DNA of 64,000 nucleotides from Janthinobacterium sp. TB1-E2. Lineage in GTDB: Bacteria > Pseudomonadota > Gammaproteobacteria > Burkholderiales > Burkholderiaceae_D. Within the stretch, counting starts at the first letter, position 1. Each line of letters begins with the position of its first letter. Positions 10,476 to 18,299 of this stretch are shown here, piece by piece. The notes under the pieces were generated by a model that saw only the letters and a list, made by a program, of their open reading frames with translations, did not search any database and was not told where the DNA came from. A program made the translations under genes and the position numbers. Location: positions 1,116,001 through 1,180,000 of the forward strand of contig NZ_CP142523.1 of the NCBI RefSeq assembly GCF_036885605.1, given 5' to 3'.

Positions 10476-12953
10476 ATGAAAAACCATCTGCTTGTAGCAT
10501 TGTTTGTCGTGCTGGGCCTGTCCGCTTGCGGCGGAGGCGGCGGTGGCGGTGGTGACACGGTGGTGGCGACCACCTCGGGTACGCCAGTGCTGGTTCCTGC
10601 CGTGACGGCCGTCTCGGCGGCGAATGTCGCCGTGGGTGGCAGCTTGGTGGTGACGGGCACGAATCTGAGCCGCGTGACGGCTTTTCAGGTGGGCGGCGTG
10701 AACGTTGCCGCCAGCGCCAGCAGCGACAGCAGCGTAACCCTGGCCATGCCGGGCGTGCCCGTTACGGGCGCCTTGAGCCTGGTCAGCGCCAGCGGCACGG
10801 CGACCACCAGCTATAACGTGAACGTGTACCTGCCGCTGAGCGTGAGCAGTGTCGCACCGGCAACGGGCGGCGTCGGTTCCAGCGTGACGATCGCGGGCGG
10901 CGGCATGGGCGCCGTGACGGCGGTGCAGTTCGGCAATGGCGCGGCGGCAACGCCGCAAAGCCAGACGGCCGGCAGCGTGACGGTGGTGGTGCCTGCGGGC
11001 GCGGCGACAGGTGCGCTGACGGTGCGCGGTCCCTACAACGATGTGGCCAGCAGCGACACGTATACAGTCTTGGCAAACGTGGCAGTGACGTCGATCGCGT
11101 CGGCCGTCAACGGCGCGACCTTGTCGGTGACGCTGCAGGGCAGCAATCTCGACCAGGTCAGTTCGGCCACGGTGGGCAGTACGCCAGCCGCCATCGTCAG
11201 CGCCAGTGCCAGCCAGCTGGTGCTGTCCGCGCCAGCGTCGGCAACGGGCAGCGTGATGCTGTCGGCCGCTTCGCGCATCGCCGTGAATGCGGGCACGGTG
11301 TCGGCCTTTACCTTGGGCAGCATTGATTTCGCGCAGGTACTGAATTTGAATGCCAGCGATGCAGCCTTGCGCCTGACGCGCGGCAAGCCGGCCGCCGTGC
11401 GCGTGTCCGTGCTGGCCACGCAAACAGGCCAGGCCAGCCCGGCCGTGACCTTGAATGCTACGGCTGCCAATGGCAGCAACCTGGGCAGCATCACCATGAG
11501 CGGCCCGTCGGTCTTGCCGACGTCGAAAAGCGATTACAGTTTCAACGGCAATTTCAGCGCCATCCTGCCGTCCGGCTGGGTTCTGCCTGGCGTGCGCGTG
11601 CGCGTGACGGCCGTGGGCAATGACGGCGTGCAAGTGAGTCAGGAAGCGGCGCCCGTGGTGGCCAGCCTGGCCAGGATCCGTCTGGTGCTGGTACCGTTGA
11701 GCACCGATGATGGCGTGGCGCAACTGCCTGACGCCGAGGTGATCCGTGCCGCGCTGCTGCGCGTGTATCCGTATGCGGCGGAAAATATCAGCATCACCAC
11801 GCGCGCGGCGCTGAGCATGCCTGGCAGCAGCACGGCCGACAGCTGGTGGAGCGATACCCTGGGCAAGCTGGAAAACCAGCGCGCACTGGAAGACCGCGGC
11901 GCCTATTATTATGGTTTCGTGCCGAAAATGTCCTCCACGCGCGCCGCCGGCCTGGCCTACATCAACCAGCGCAGCAGCGGCAACGACTTCACGTCGGCCA
12001 TCGGCCTGGACGCCAGGTTCAACAGCATTGCCTCCGTCGATCCATTCGGCAATCAATGGCCTGAATGGCTGACTACGCTGGTGCATGAGCTGGGTCACAA
12101 CCACTCGTTGCAGCACGTTGCCTGTGGCGGTCCGTCCGGCGCCGCTGCCGACTACCCGTATGCGAATGGCGATCTGGGTCCGCAACCGCTGTACAACAGC
12201 AGCTATGCGGGCAGCATTGGCCAGTTGAGCAAAGCAGTCTATGGCAGCACGCCGATGAAAGACGTGATGAGCTATTGCAGCGGCGCCTGGTTCTCCGACT
12301 ACAGCTATGTGCGCGTACAGCAATTCCTGGAGAAGCGCAGCACGCAGGTTACTGGCAGCAATGTGGTGGCCGCCAGCATGTCCGTGGCCGAGAATGGCTA
12401 TCTGACGATTTCCGGCCGTATCACGCCATCTGGCGTGGGGCTGCGTCCCGCCGTTGCCTCGTCGGTGCGCATCGGCGCAGCGGCCAGCGGCAGCGGCCAT
12501 GCTTATACCTTGCGCGTGCTGACGGCGTTGGGACAGACTATCGACTTGCCCTTCGATGCCGTCTCCGTGGCCGACCATGGCGGCAACGCCATGAGCCATT
12601 TCCGCGTCAGCTTCGCCAACCCGGGCGACATCAGCGACGTGCAAGTGCTGGCAAATGGCAAGGCTTTGGCCAAGTTGGAGCGCCCGGCGCGCCGCAGCAA
12701 GGTCGCCGCCAACGATGCCACGTTCGATGCGGTACAAAGCGGCGGCAAGCTGGCGCTGGTCTGGAATGCCGAGGCGGAACCGTACGCCGCCGTGCTGCAC
12801 GTCGCCGCCGATGGCCGCAAGACGGTGGTCGCCAGTGACTTGACCGGTGGCAAAGCCAGCGTCGACGTCAGCGCCTTGCCGGCCGGTGGCCGCTTCGAGG
12901 TCAGCCTGTCGTCGTCCGTGGGCGCACGCCTGATGAAGGTGCAGCGCCGCTAA
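10476..12953 (+). CDS. Predicted surface lipoprotein with IPT/TIG-like repeats and a metzincin-like protease site (M66-like)
   Basis: 825 aa. The N-terminus MKNHLLVALFVVLGLSACGG is a lipoprotein signal with lipobox LSAC, followed by a Gly run. Residues about 35-290 contain several Ig-like IPT/TIG repeats (VAVGGSLVVTGTNLSRV; GVGSSVTIAGGG; GATLSVTLQGSNL). The segment HELGHNHSLQH gives zinc ligands H537, H541 and H547 with E538 as general base, and VMSYC supplies a Met turn at about M598. HExGHNxxLxH resembles StcE/M66 peptidases. The third-ligand loop has Ser where metzincins usually have Gly. The ATG at 10476 gives the correct signal peptide. Substrate unknown; secreted or outer-membrane protease is inferred. 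Confidence 0.75.
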   Translation: MKNHLLVALFVVLGLSACGGGGGGGGDTVVATTSGTPVLVPAVTAVSAANVAVGGSLVVTGTNLSRVTAFQVGGVNVAASASSDSSVTLAMPGVPVTGALSLVSASGTATTSYNVNVYLPLSVSSVAPATGGVGSSVTIAGGGMGAVTAVQFGNGAAATPQSQTAGSVTVVVPAGAATGALTVRGPYNDVASSDTYTVLANVAVTSIASAVNGATLSVTLQGSNLDQVSSATVGSTPAAIVSASASQLVLSAPASATGSVMLSAASRIAVNAGTVSAFTLGSIDFAQVLNLNASDAALRLTRGKPAAVRVSVLATQTGQASPAVTLNATAANGSNLGSITMSGPSVLPTSKSDYSFNGNFSAILPSGWVLPGVRVRVTAVGNDGVQVSQEAAPVVASLARIRLVLVPLSTDDGVAQLPDAEVIRAALLRVYPYAAENISITTRAALSMPGSSTADSWWSDTLGKLENQRALEDRGAYYYGFVPKMSSTRAAGLAYINQRSSGNDFTSAIGLDARFNSIASVDPFGNQWPEWLTTLVHELGHNHSLQHVACGGPSGAAADYPYANGDLGPQPLYNSSYAGSIGQLSKAVYGSTPMKDVMSYCSGAWFSDYSYVRVQQFLEKRSTQVTGSNVVAASMSVAENGYLTISGRITPSGVGLRPAVASSVRIGAAASGSGHAYTLRVLTALGQTIDLPFDAVSVADHGGNAMSHFRVSFANPGDISDVQVLANGKALAKLERPARRSKVAANDATFDAVQSGGKLALVWNAEAEPYAAVLHVAADGRKTVVASDLTGGKASVDVSALPAGGRFEVSLSSSVGARLMKVQRR

Positions 12954-12973
12954 GCAAGGGCGGTCGATGCAAC

Positions 12974-13002
12974 AAGGGCTTGCCGCGGCAAGCCCTTTTT
13001 TT
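12974..13002 (+). terminator. Rho-independent terminator
   Basis: AAGGGCTTGCC and GGCAAGCCCTT form a stem with a short loop, followed by a run of T, 20 bp after the lipoprotein stop codon. Confidence 0.9.
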
Positions 13003-13112
13003 ATGCGCGCAGGCATTGGTGCATAAACTGCACAGATCCTGTGCCTGGCGGGGGCTGCCGTTTTATCTCCCGCCTGCCTAGAATGGGGCTTCATCCACTT
13101 GCGGAGCATCCC

Positions 13113-13523
13113 ATGCCCATCCTGAACCTGCGTTTATCCACGCCACCCAAGGCGGGCCAGTCGGCCGCCATCGCCGCCACCCTGAGTCAATTGACGGCGC
13201 AACTGTTGCACAAGGCGCCCGAGCTGACGTCGGTGGCGATCAGCCATCTTGACGCAGCGCACTGGTTTGTCGGCGGGCCCTCGTTGCAAGCGCAAGGCAA
13301 GGCCAGCTTTTTCCTCGATATCCTGATCAGCGATGAAACGAATACGGCGGCGGAAAAGGCCGCGTATATCGCCGCCGTGTTTGCCGCCATGCACGAGTAT
13401 CTCGGCGCCTTGCACGACGTCAGCTACATCCATGTGCACGATGCGCGCCAGGCGGCCTGGGGCTACGGCGGCTTGACGCAGCAGTTCCGCGCCGTGCGCA
13501 AGGCGCTGCAGCAGCAGGCCTGA
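13113..13523 (+). CDS. Tautomerase/MIF superfamily protein
   Basis: 136 aa. The mature N-terminus would be Pro (MPILNLRL), the catalytic base of the tautomerase superfamily. The length is about twice that of a 4-OT monomer, with two beta-alpha-beta-like halves (residues 1-60 and 65-130), as in MIF-like members. The C-terminal part has HVHDARQAAWGYGGLTQ. The substrate is unknown. The ATG at 13113 has GCGGAGC upstream. The TGA stop directly abuts the opposite-strand stop of the LysR gene in the hexamer TGATCA. Confidence 0.75.
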   Translation: MPILNLRLSTPPKAGQSAAIAATLSQLTAQLLHKAPELTSVAISHLDAAHWFVGGPSLQAQGKASFFLDILISDETNTAAEKAAYIAAVFAAMHEYLGALHDVSYIHVHDARQAAWGYGGLTQQFRAVRKALQQQA

Positions 13524-14426
13524 TCAATCCCAGCGGCGATTTTGATAGTGTTGCACGGCGAAATCGATGAAGGCCCTGACCTTCGGCGACAACTGTCTGC
13601 TGTGCGGATACAGCGCGTACAAGGTGCGTGGACGCAAGGTGTAGCCGGGCAAGACTTCCACCAGCTGGCCGCTGCGCAGCGCATCGCGCACGATGAAGCC
13701 GGCCGCGGCGGCAATCCCCATGCCGCCCACGGCCGCTTCACGCAGGGCCACGCTCGTATTGGCTTGCAGGCTGCCGCGTACGGCCACCTTGTGGGCGGCG
13801 CCGTCACCATCGGTGAACGACCACTCCGCCGGCTTCTCGCCAGAGGTGTACATCAGGCAATTGTGCTGGACCAGGTCTTGCGGCGTGGCCGGATGGCCAT
13901 GGCGGGCCAGGTAGGCGGGCGAGGCGACGGCCACCGTGCGGCTGCTGGCCAGCTGGCGCGCCACCAGGGTGGAGTCGGGCAAGCCGCGCGCCAGGCGCAG
14001 CGCCACGTCGAAGCCATCGTCGATCAGGTCGACGATGCGGTCATTGCAGACGAGATCGATGTGGATGTGCGGATATTGGCGGCTGAAATCGGGCAGCCAG
14101 GCAGCCAGTTCCAGGGTGCCGAAAGCCATCGGCGCATTGATGCGCAAGCTGCCGGACGGTTGCGCCTGGTGCATGGCGACGGCGCGGTCGGCCGCGTCAA
14201 GGGCGTCGAGGATATCGCGGCTGGCCAGGTAGTATTCCTGGCCAGCGGCCGTCAGGGCGAAGCGGCGCGTGGTGCGGTTGAGTAACTGGGCGCCCAGCTG
14301 GCTTTCCAGCTGGCGCACCTGGCGCGAGACGATGGAGTGGGAAATGCCCAGCGCGGCGCCGGCGGCCGTGAAGCTGCCCAGTTCCACGACGCGGCGCAGG
14401 GCGCGCAGGGCGGTCAGCTGGTCCAT
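13524..14426 (-). CDS. LysR family transcriptional regulator
   Basis: 300 aa. The N-terminal winged helix (MDQLTALRALRRVVELGSF, then GAALGISHSIVSRQVRQLE) is a LysR DNA-binding domain; residues about 90-300 form the periplasmic-binding-like effector domain. The type with RRVVELGSFTAAG and FALTAAGQEYY resembles the large AaeR/DmlR-like group. It follows fmt on the same strand with a 14-bp gap, so it may be read from the def-fmt transcript. The nearest divergent target is missing; the convergent tautomerase gene is only a neighbour. The effector is unknown. Confidence 0.88.
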   Translation of the reverse strand: MDQLTALRALRRVVELGSFTAAGAALGISHSIVSRQVRQLESQLGAQLLNRTTRRFALTAAGQEYYLASRDILDALDAADRAVAMHQAQPSGSLRINAPMAFGTLELAAWLPDFSRQYPHIHIDLVCNDRIVDLIDDGFDVALRLARGLPDSTLVARQLASSRTVAVASPAYLARHGHPATPQDLVQHNCLMYTSGEKPAEWSFTDGDGAAHKVAVRGSLQANTSVALREAAVGGMGIAAAAGFIVRDALRSGQLVEVLPGYTLRPRTLYALYPHSRQLSPKVRAFIDFAVQHYQNRRWD

Positions 14427-14440
14427 GGGCGCGTGCCGGT

Positions 14441-15397
14441 TTAAACGAAGCGCTTGCCTTCGAGGGGGAAGCCCTTGATGAACTCGGCCGCAGGCAGGCG
14501 CTTGCCGCCCGGCTTTTGCAGTTCCGTCAGGCGCAGCGAGCCATTGCCGCAAGCCACGACGATGCCGTGCTGGGCGTCGGCCGCCAGCACCTGGCCAGGC
14601 GCTTCCTTGCTGTCCGCTTCGATTACCTCGGCGGCCCAGATCTTGATGGTGACGCCGTCGACCTGGCCGCAGGCGCCGGGAAACGGATTGAAGGCGCGGA
14701 TTTTCAGGCCCAGTTCCAGCGCCGGCAGGCTGAAGTCGAGCGCCGCTTCTTCCTTGGCGATTTTCGCCGCATAGGTGACGCCCGCTTCCGGCTGCGGCAC
14801 GGCTTCGAGCGGCTGCTGCTGCATCTTGCGCAGGGTTTCGACGATCATCTTGCCGCCCAGGGTGGCCAGCTTGTCGTGCAAGGTGGCAGTGGAGTCGCCC
14901 GCCTCGATGGGCGTGCGCTCGATGGCCAGCATGGGGCCCGTATCGAGGCCTTCTTCCATCTGCATGATGGTCACGCCCGTTTCATCGTCGCCCGCTTCGA
15001 TGGCGCGGTGGATCGGTGCGGCACCGCGCCAGCGCGGCAGCAGGGAACCGTGGATATTGATGCAGGGTTTGATGTCGAGGGTGCTGCGCGGCAAGATCAA
15101 GCCGTAGGCCGCCACCACCATCACGTCGTAGTCCGTCGCCAGCAGGCGCTCGTGGGCCGCTTTCGCTTCGGCGGCGCGCTGCGGGTCCTTGCTGTCCATG
15201 CGCAAGGACAACGGTTGCAGCACCTCGATGCCGTGCTGCTGGGCATATTGCTTGACGGCCGAGGCGTGCAGTTGCATGCCGCGTCCGGCAGGGCGGTCAG
15301 GCTGGGTCAGCACCAGCGGAATCTCGAAGCCCGCTTCATGCAAGTCTTTCAGGGCCGTGGCGGCGAATTCAGGCGTGCCTGCGAAGATCACTTTCAT
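14441..15397 (-). CDS. fmt: Methionyl-tRNA formyltransferase
   Basis: Formylates initiator Met-tRNA with 10-formyltetrahydrofolate. 318 aa, normal length. The N-terminal catalytic domain starts [13 protein letters not shown]; the active site residues N114, H116 ([13 protein letters not shown]) and D152 (GLDTGPM) are present. The C-terminal OB-like tRNA-binding domain covers about 210-318. It lies downstream of def on the same strand, 107 bp apart; in most bacteria the two are an operon, with deformylase removing the formyl group this enzyme adds. Confidence 0.97.
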   Translation of the reverse strand: MKVIFAGTPEFAATALKDLHEAGFEIPLVLTQPDRPAGRGMQLHASAVKQYAQQHGIEVLQPLSLRMDSKDPQRAAEAKAAHERLLATDYDVMVVAAYGLILPRSTLDIKPCINIHGSLLPRWRGAAPIHRAIEAGDDETGVTIMQMEEGLDTGPMLAIERTPIEAGDSTATLHDKLATLGGKMIVETLRKMQQQPLEAVPQPEAGVTYAAKIAKEEAALDFSLPALELGLKIRAFNPFPGACGQVDGVTIKIWAAEVIEADSKEAPGQVLAADAQHGIVVACGNGSLRLTELQKPGGKRLPAAEFIKGFPLEGKRFV

Positions 15398-15504
15398 ATG
15401 GTTCCTTGACGTGAGGTGCGCAGGCCCGCGCCGAAGGCGCCAGGCTGGCGTGGTGTAACGACTACTGTTGCTGCTTAGTCTATCAGCTGTGGCTCGAAGT
15501 CTGC

Positions 15505-16047
15505 TTAAAAGCGGCGGTTCTGTGCGCGCAGACTCGCTTCGCGCTCGAGACCACGGATTTCCTTGATCATCTTGGTCTTGATGCGGTTGCGCTTGAGCGG
15601 CGACAGGTATTCGACGAATACCTTGCCCAGCAAGTGATCCATCTCATGCTGGATGCAGACGGCCAGCAAGCCATCGGCTTCCAGTTCGTACTGCTTGCCG
15701 TGGCGGTCCATGGCGCGCACCTTGATGCGGGCCGGGCGCTCGACGCCATCGTAGACGCCAGGCACGGACAGACAGCCTTCGTCGTAGACCTGCTTTTCTT
15801 CGCTGGCCCAGGTGATTTCCGGGTTGATGAAGACTTGCAGCTGGTTTTTTTCTTCGGTGGTGTCGATCACCATCATCTGGATATGCTCGTCCACTTGCGA
15901 CGCGGCCAGGCCGACGCCAGGGGCGTCGTACATGGTTTCGGCCATGTCGTCGATCAGGGTTTGCAGGCGCGCGTCAAATTCGGTGACGGGCTTGGCGATC
16001 GTGTGCAGGCGAGGATCGGGGTAACGCAGGATATTTAATATGGACAT
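15505..16047 (-). CDS. def: Peptide deformylase
   Basis: Removes the N-formyl group from new proteins. 180 aa. All three motifs are intact: GVGLAASQ (residues 44-51), EGCLSVPG with metal ligand C93, and QHEMDHLLG with H135, E136 and H139. The C-terminus is the longer helical type seen in Gram-negative enzymes. It is divergent from dprA across a 306-bp gap, and is the first gene of the def-fmt-LysR run on the minus strand. Confidence 0.97.
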   Translation of the reverse strand: MSILNILRYPDPRLHTIAKPVTEFDARLQTLIDDMAETMYDAPGVGLAASQVDEHIQMMVIDTTEEKNQLQVFINPEITWASEEKQVYDEGCLSVPGVYDGVERPARIKVRAMDRHGKQYELEADGLLAVCIQHEMDHLLGKVFVEYLSPLKRNRIKTKMIKEIRGLEREASLRAQNRRF

Positions 16048-16353
16048 ACGGATTCGACTGGTTAAGGTGGGCGCCGGTGCGCCGGATTATTCATGCCTGG
16101 GCCATGCGAACGATGGCAGGGCTATTTTATTTTTGAGTACGCTACGGTTGGGCGCGTGTGGCGCAACGGCGCGGCAGATGCGTTTGCCAGTGCGCTATTC
16201 GTTTGCTGCAAAGGGAAATTTTATCACAGACACCCATGGCCCTGTGGGCGGCGGGCCGTTTTGCAGCGCCATTGCACGCATTGTTGCGCGCGTCGGTATC
16301 GCGTCCGTGCCATGGCGCTAGCATGGGATGGCACAGTACACAGCGAGGTTGTC
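16048..16353. other. 306-bp divergent intergenic region between def and dprA
   Basis: Should hold the promoters of both genes. The dprA reading frame stays open back to 16093, but the added residues are Cys/Arg-rich and unlike DprA, so I treat them as noncoding. I recognise no RNA gene or repeat here. Confidence 0.6.
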
Positions 16354-17457
16354 ATGCATGCAATTGCAACGACGGCAGACACGGCCACGGAACTGGCGGG
16401 CTGGCTGCGCCTGCAGCACCTGCCCGGCGTGGGGCCGGTGGCGGCGCGCGCCCTGCTGGCCCGCTTCGGCCTGCCGCCGCAAATCTTTGCCACGCCATTC
16501 GAGGCCTTGCGCGAGGTGGTGCCGGCCAGCGTGGCGCGCGCCATCGTGCAGCCGTCCAAGCCGGTGGCCAACAGCCAGCTCGCGCTCACCCTGCAGTGGC
16601 TGGAGCGGCCCGGCAATGCCGTGCTGACCCTGGCCGATGCCGCGTATCCGCCGCTGCTGCTGGAAATCGCCGATCCGCCGCTCTTGTTATATGTGCGGGG
16701 ACGGGCGGAACTGCTGTCGCGTCCCGGCGTGGCCATCATCGGCAGCCGCAATGCCAGCGCGCAAGGCATGCAGAATGCGGCCGCCTTCGCGCAAGCCCTC
16801 AGTGCGGCAGGTCTGACCATCATTTCCGGGCTGGCGCTGGGCATCGACACGCACGCGCACGAGGGCGGCTTGCGCGGCGCTGGCGCCACCCTCGCCGTGA
16901 TCGGCACGGGCGCCGATCTGGTGTATCCACGCCGCAACCTGGATCTGGCGCAAAGAATCGCCGAACAAGGCTGCATCGTCAGCGAGTACGCGCTGGGCTT
17001 GCCGGCCATGCCCGGTAACTTTCCGCGCCGCAACCGCCTGATCAGCGGTCTGGCGCGCGGCGTGCTGGTGATCGAGGCGGCGGCCCAGTCGGGTTCATTG
17101 ATCACGGCGCGCCTGGCCGGCGAGCAGGGCCGCGACGTGTATGCCTTGCCCGGTTCCATCCACGCCACGCTGGCCAAGGGCTGCCATGCGCTGATCAAGC
17201 AGGGCGCCAAGCTGGTCGAGTCTGCCGACGACGTGCTGCAAGAGCTGCAGTGGCTGGGTAGCGCCCCCGGCGTGCCGGCGGCGGTGGAAGACGAGACGCC
17301 GCTGCTGGCCGCGCTGGGCCACGATCCCGTCGATGCCGATACCCTGGCCGCGCGCAGCGGCCTGGCCATGGGCGCGCTGATGGGCGAATTGCTGGCGCTG
17401 GAGCTGGCGGGCCGGGTCGAACGCTTGCCGGGAGGACTGTTTCAACGCTGCAAATGA
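16354..17457 (+). CDS. dprA: DNA-processing protein DprA
   Basis: Binds incoming single-stranded DNA during natural transformation and loads RecA. 367 aa. A helix-hairpin-helix/SAM-like part (LRLQHLPGVGPVAARALL) is followed by the Rossmann-like core with IGSRNASAQG near 130, SGLALGIDTHAHEGGL, TGADLVYPRRN and AAQSGSLITARLA. The C-terminus (about 305-367) is a winged helix. The ATG at 16354 has GCGAGG 7 bases upstream and gives the conserved N-terminus; a second ATG at 16358 is out of frame. It is followed by smg after 94 bp, the usual betaproteobacterial order dprA-smg-topB. Confidence 0.95.
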   Translation: MHAIATTADTATELAGWLRLQHLPGVGPVAARALLARFGLPPQIFATPFEALREVVPASVARAIVQPSKPVANSQLALTLQWLERPGNAVLTLADAAYPPLLLEIADPPLLLYVRGRAELLSRPGVAIIGSRNASAQGMQNAAAFAQALSAAGLTIISGLALGIDTHAHEGGLRGAGATLAVIGTGADLVYPRRNLDLAQRIAEQGCIVSEYALGLPAMPGNFPRRNRLISGLARGVLVIEAAAQSGSLITARLAGEQGRDVYALPGSIHATLAKGCHALIKQGAKLVESADDVLQELQWLGSAPGVPAAVEDETPLLAALGHDPVDADTLAARSGLAMGALMGELLALELAGRVERLPGGLFQRCK

Positions 17458-17551
17458 CAGCTTGTCACTTGTGTGGCGGCCTTGCCGCACGGGCGCGCTT
17501 TGTCTGTGCGCACCCTTGTGTCTTAGCGAGCTTAGCTGCTAGAGTAGAGCC

Positions 17552-18016
17552 ATGTTCGATATCCTGGTGTACCTCTACGAGACTTACTATCGCCCCGATG
17601 CCTGCCCCGAGCCGGCAGTTCTGGCGCGCAAACTGTCGGCCGTCGGTTTCGACGACGTGGAGATTTCCGAAGCGCTCGTGTGGCTGACGGACTTGAACGC
17701 CATGGCCGGCGTCGAACAAATCCTGACGGCCAGTTCCACGGGCACGCGCTTCTATGTGCAGCAGGAAAGCGACGTGCTGGGCACGGCCGCCATCGGTTTC
17801 ATCCAGTTCCTCGAAAGCGCCAAGGTGCTTTCGCCGCTGCAACGCGAAATCGTCATCGAACGGGCGCTGGCGCTCGACGAGGCTCCCGTGTCGCTGGGCA
17901 AGCTGAAAGTCATCGTGCTGATGCTGCTGTGGAGCCAGGGCAAGGAACCGGATGCGCTGATGTTCGACGACCTGTTCGTCGACGATGAAGACCTCCCGCC
18001 GCGCTTGCTGCACTAA
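17552..18016 (+). CDS. smg: Smg family protein (DUF494)
   Basis: 154 aa, acidic, soluble. [13 protein letters not shown] at the N-terminus and the helical C-terminal half ending [16 protein letters not shown] are typical of Smg/DUF494. The molecular role is not established in the literature I know; it is kept beside dprA and topB or topA in many proteobacteria. The length is as usual for the family. It probably shares a transcript with dprA (94-bp gap); topB follows after 283 bp with its own likely promoter. Confidence 0.92.
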   Translation: MFDILVYLYETYYRPDACPEPAVLARKLSAVGFDDVEISEALVWLTDLNAMAGVEQILTASSTGTRFYVQQESDVLGTAAIGFIQFLESAKVLSPLQREIVIERALALDEAPVSLGKLKVIVLMLLWSQGKEPDALMFDDLFVDDEDLPPRLLH

Positions 18017-18299
18017 TATATACCCATATTCTTCGCTGCCTGTCCGACCCTGGCGCCGCCGCCGCGCCATCCCCTTTACTATGTGCTGCGGCACCGCACA
18101 CGCCAGGCCCATGTGTTTGCGCCTGCGCATTCTTGCTTGCAGATAACTTGCCGAATTCTTCAATAGGCGCTTATCATTGGCCGCTTGACAAGACCACAAG
18201 TCACTGTGCCTTGCGCAGACAAAAGCGTCGGCGCCTGGCAATGCACTGTATGATGCGCATGCTGAAACTATCCTAGAGCATTTTTCGAGACTAAAAAAT

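Noticed and set aside
10305..13109. Open frame of 934 codons on the minus strand.
   Set aside because: It lies opposite the lipoprotein gene, which has a signal peptide, repeats and a protease motif; the antisense product is His/Arg/Gln-rich with no domain.
16093..16353. N-terminal extension of dprA of about 87 codons.
   Set aside because: The translated extension is Cys/Arg-rich and unlike DprA; ATG 16354 has a proper ribosome binding site.
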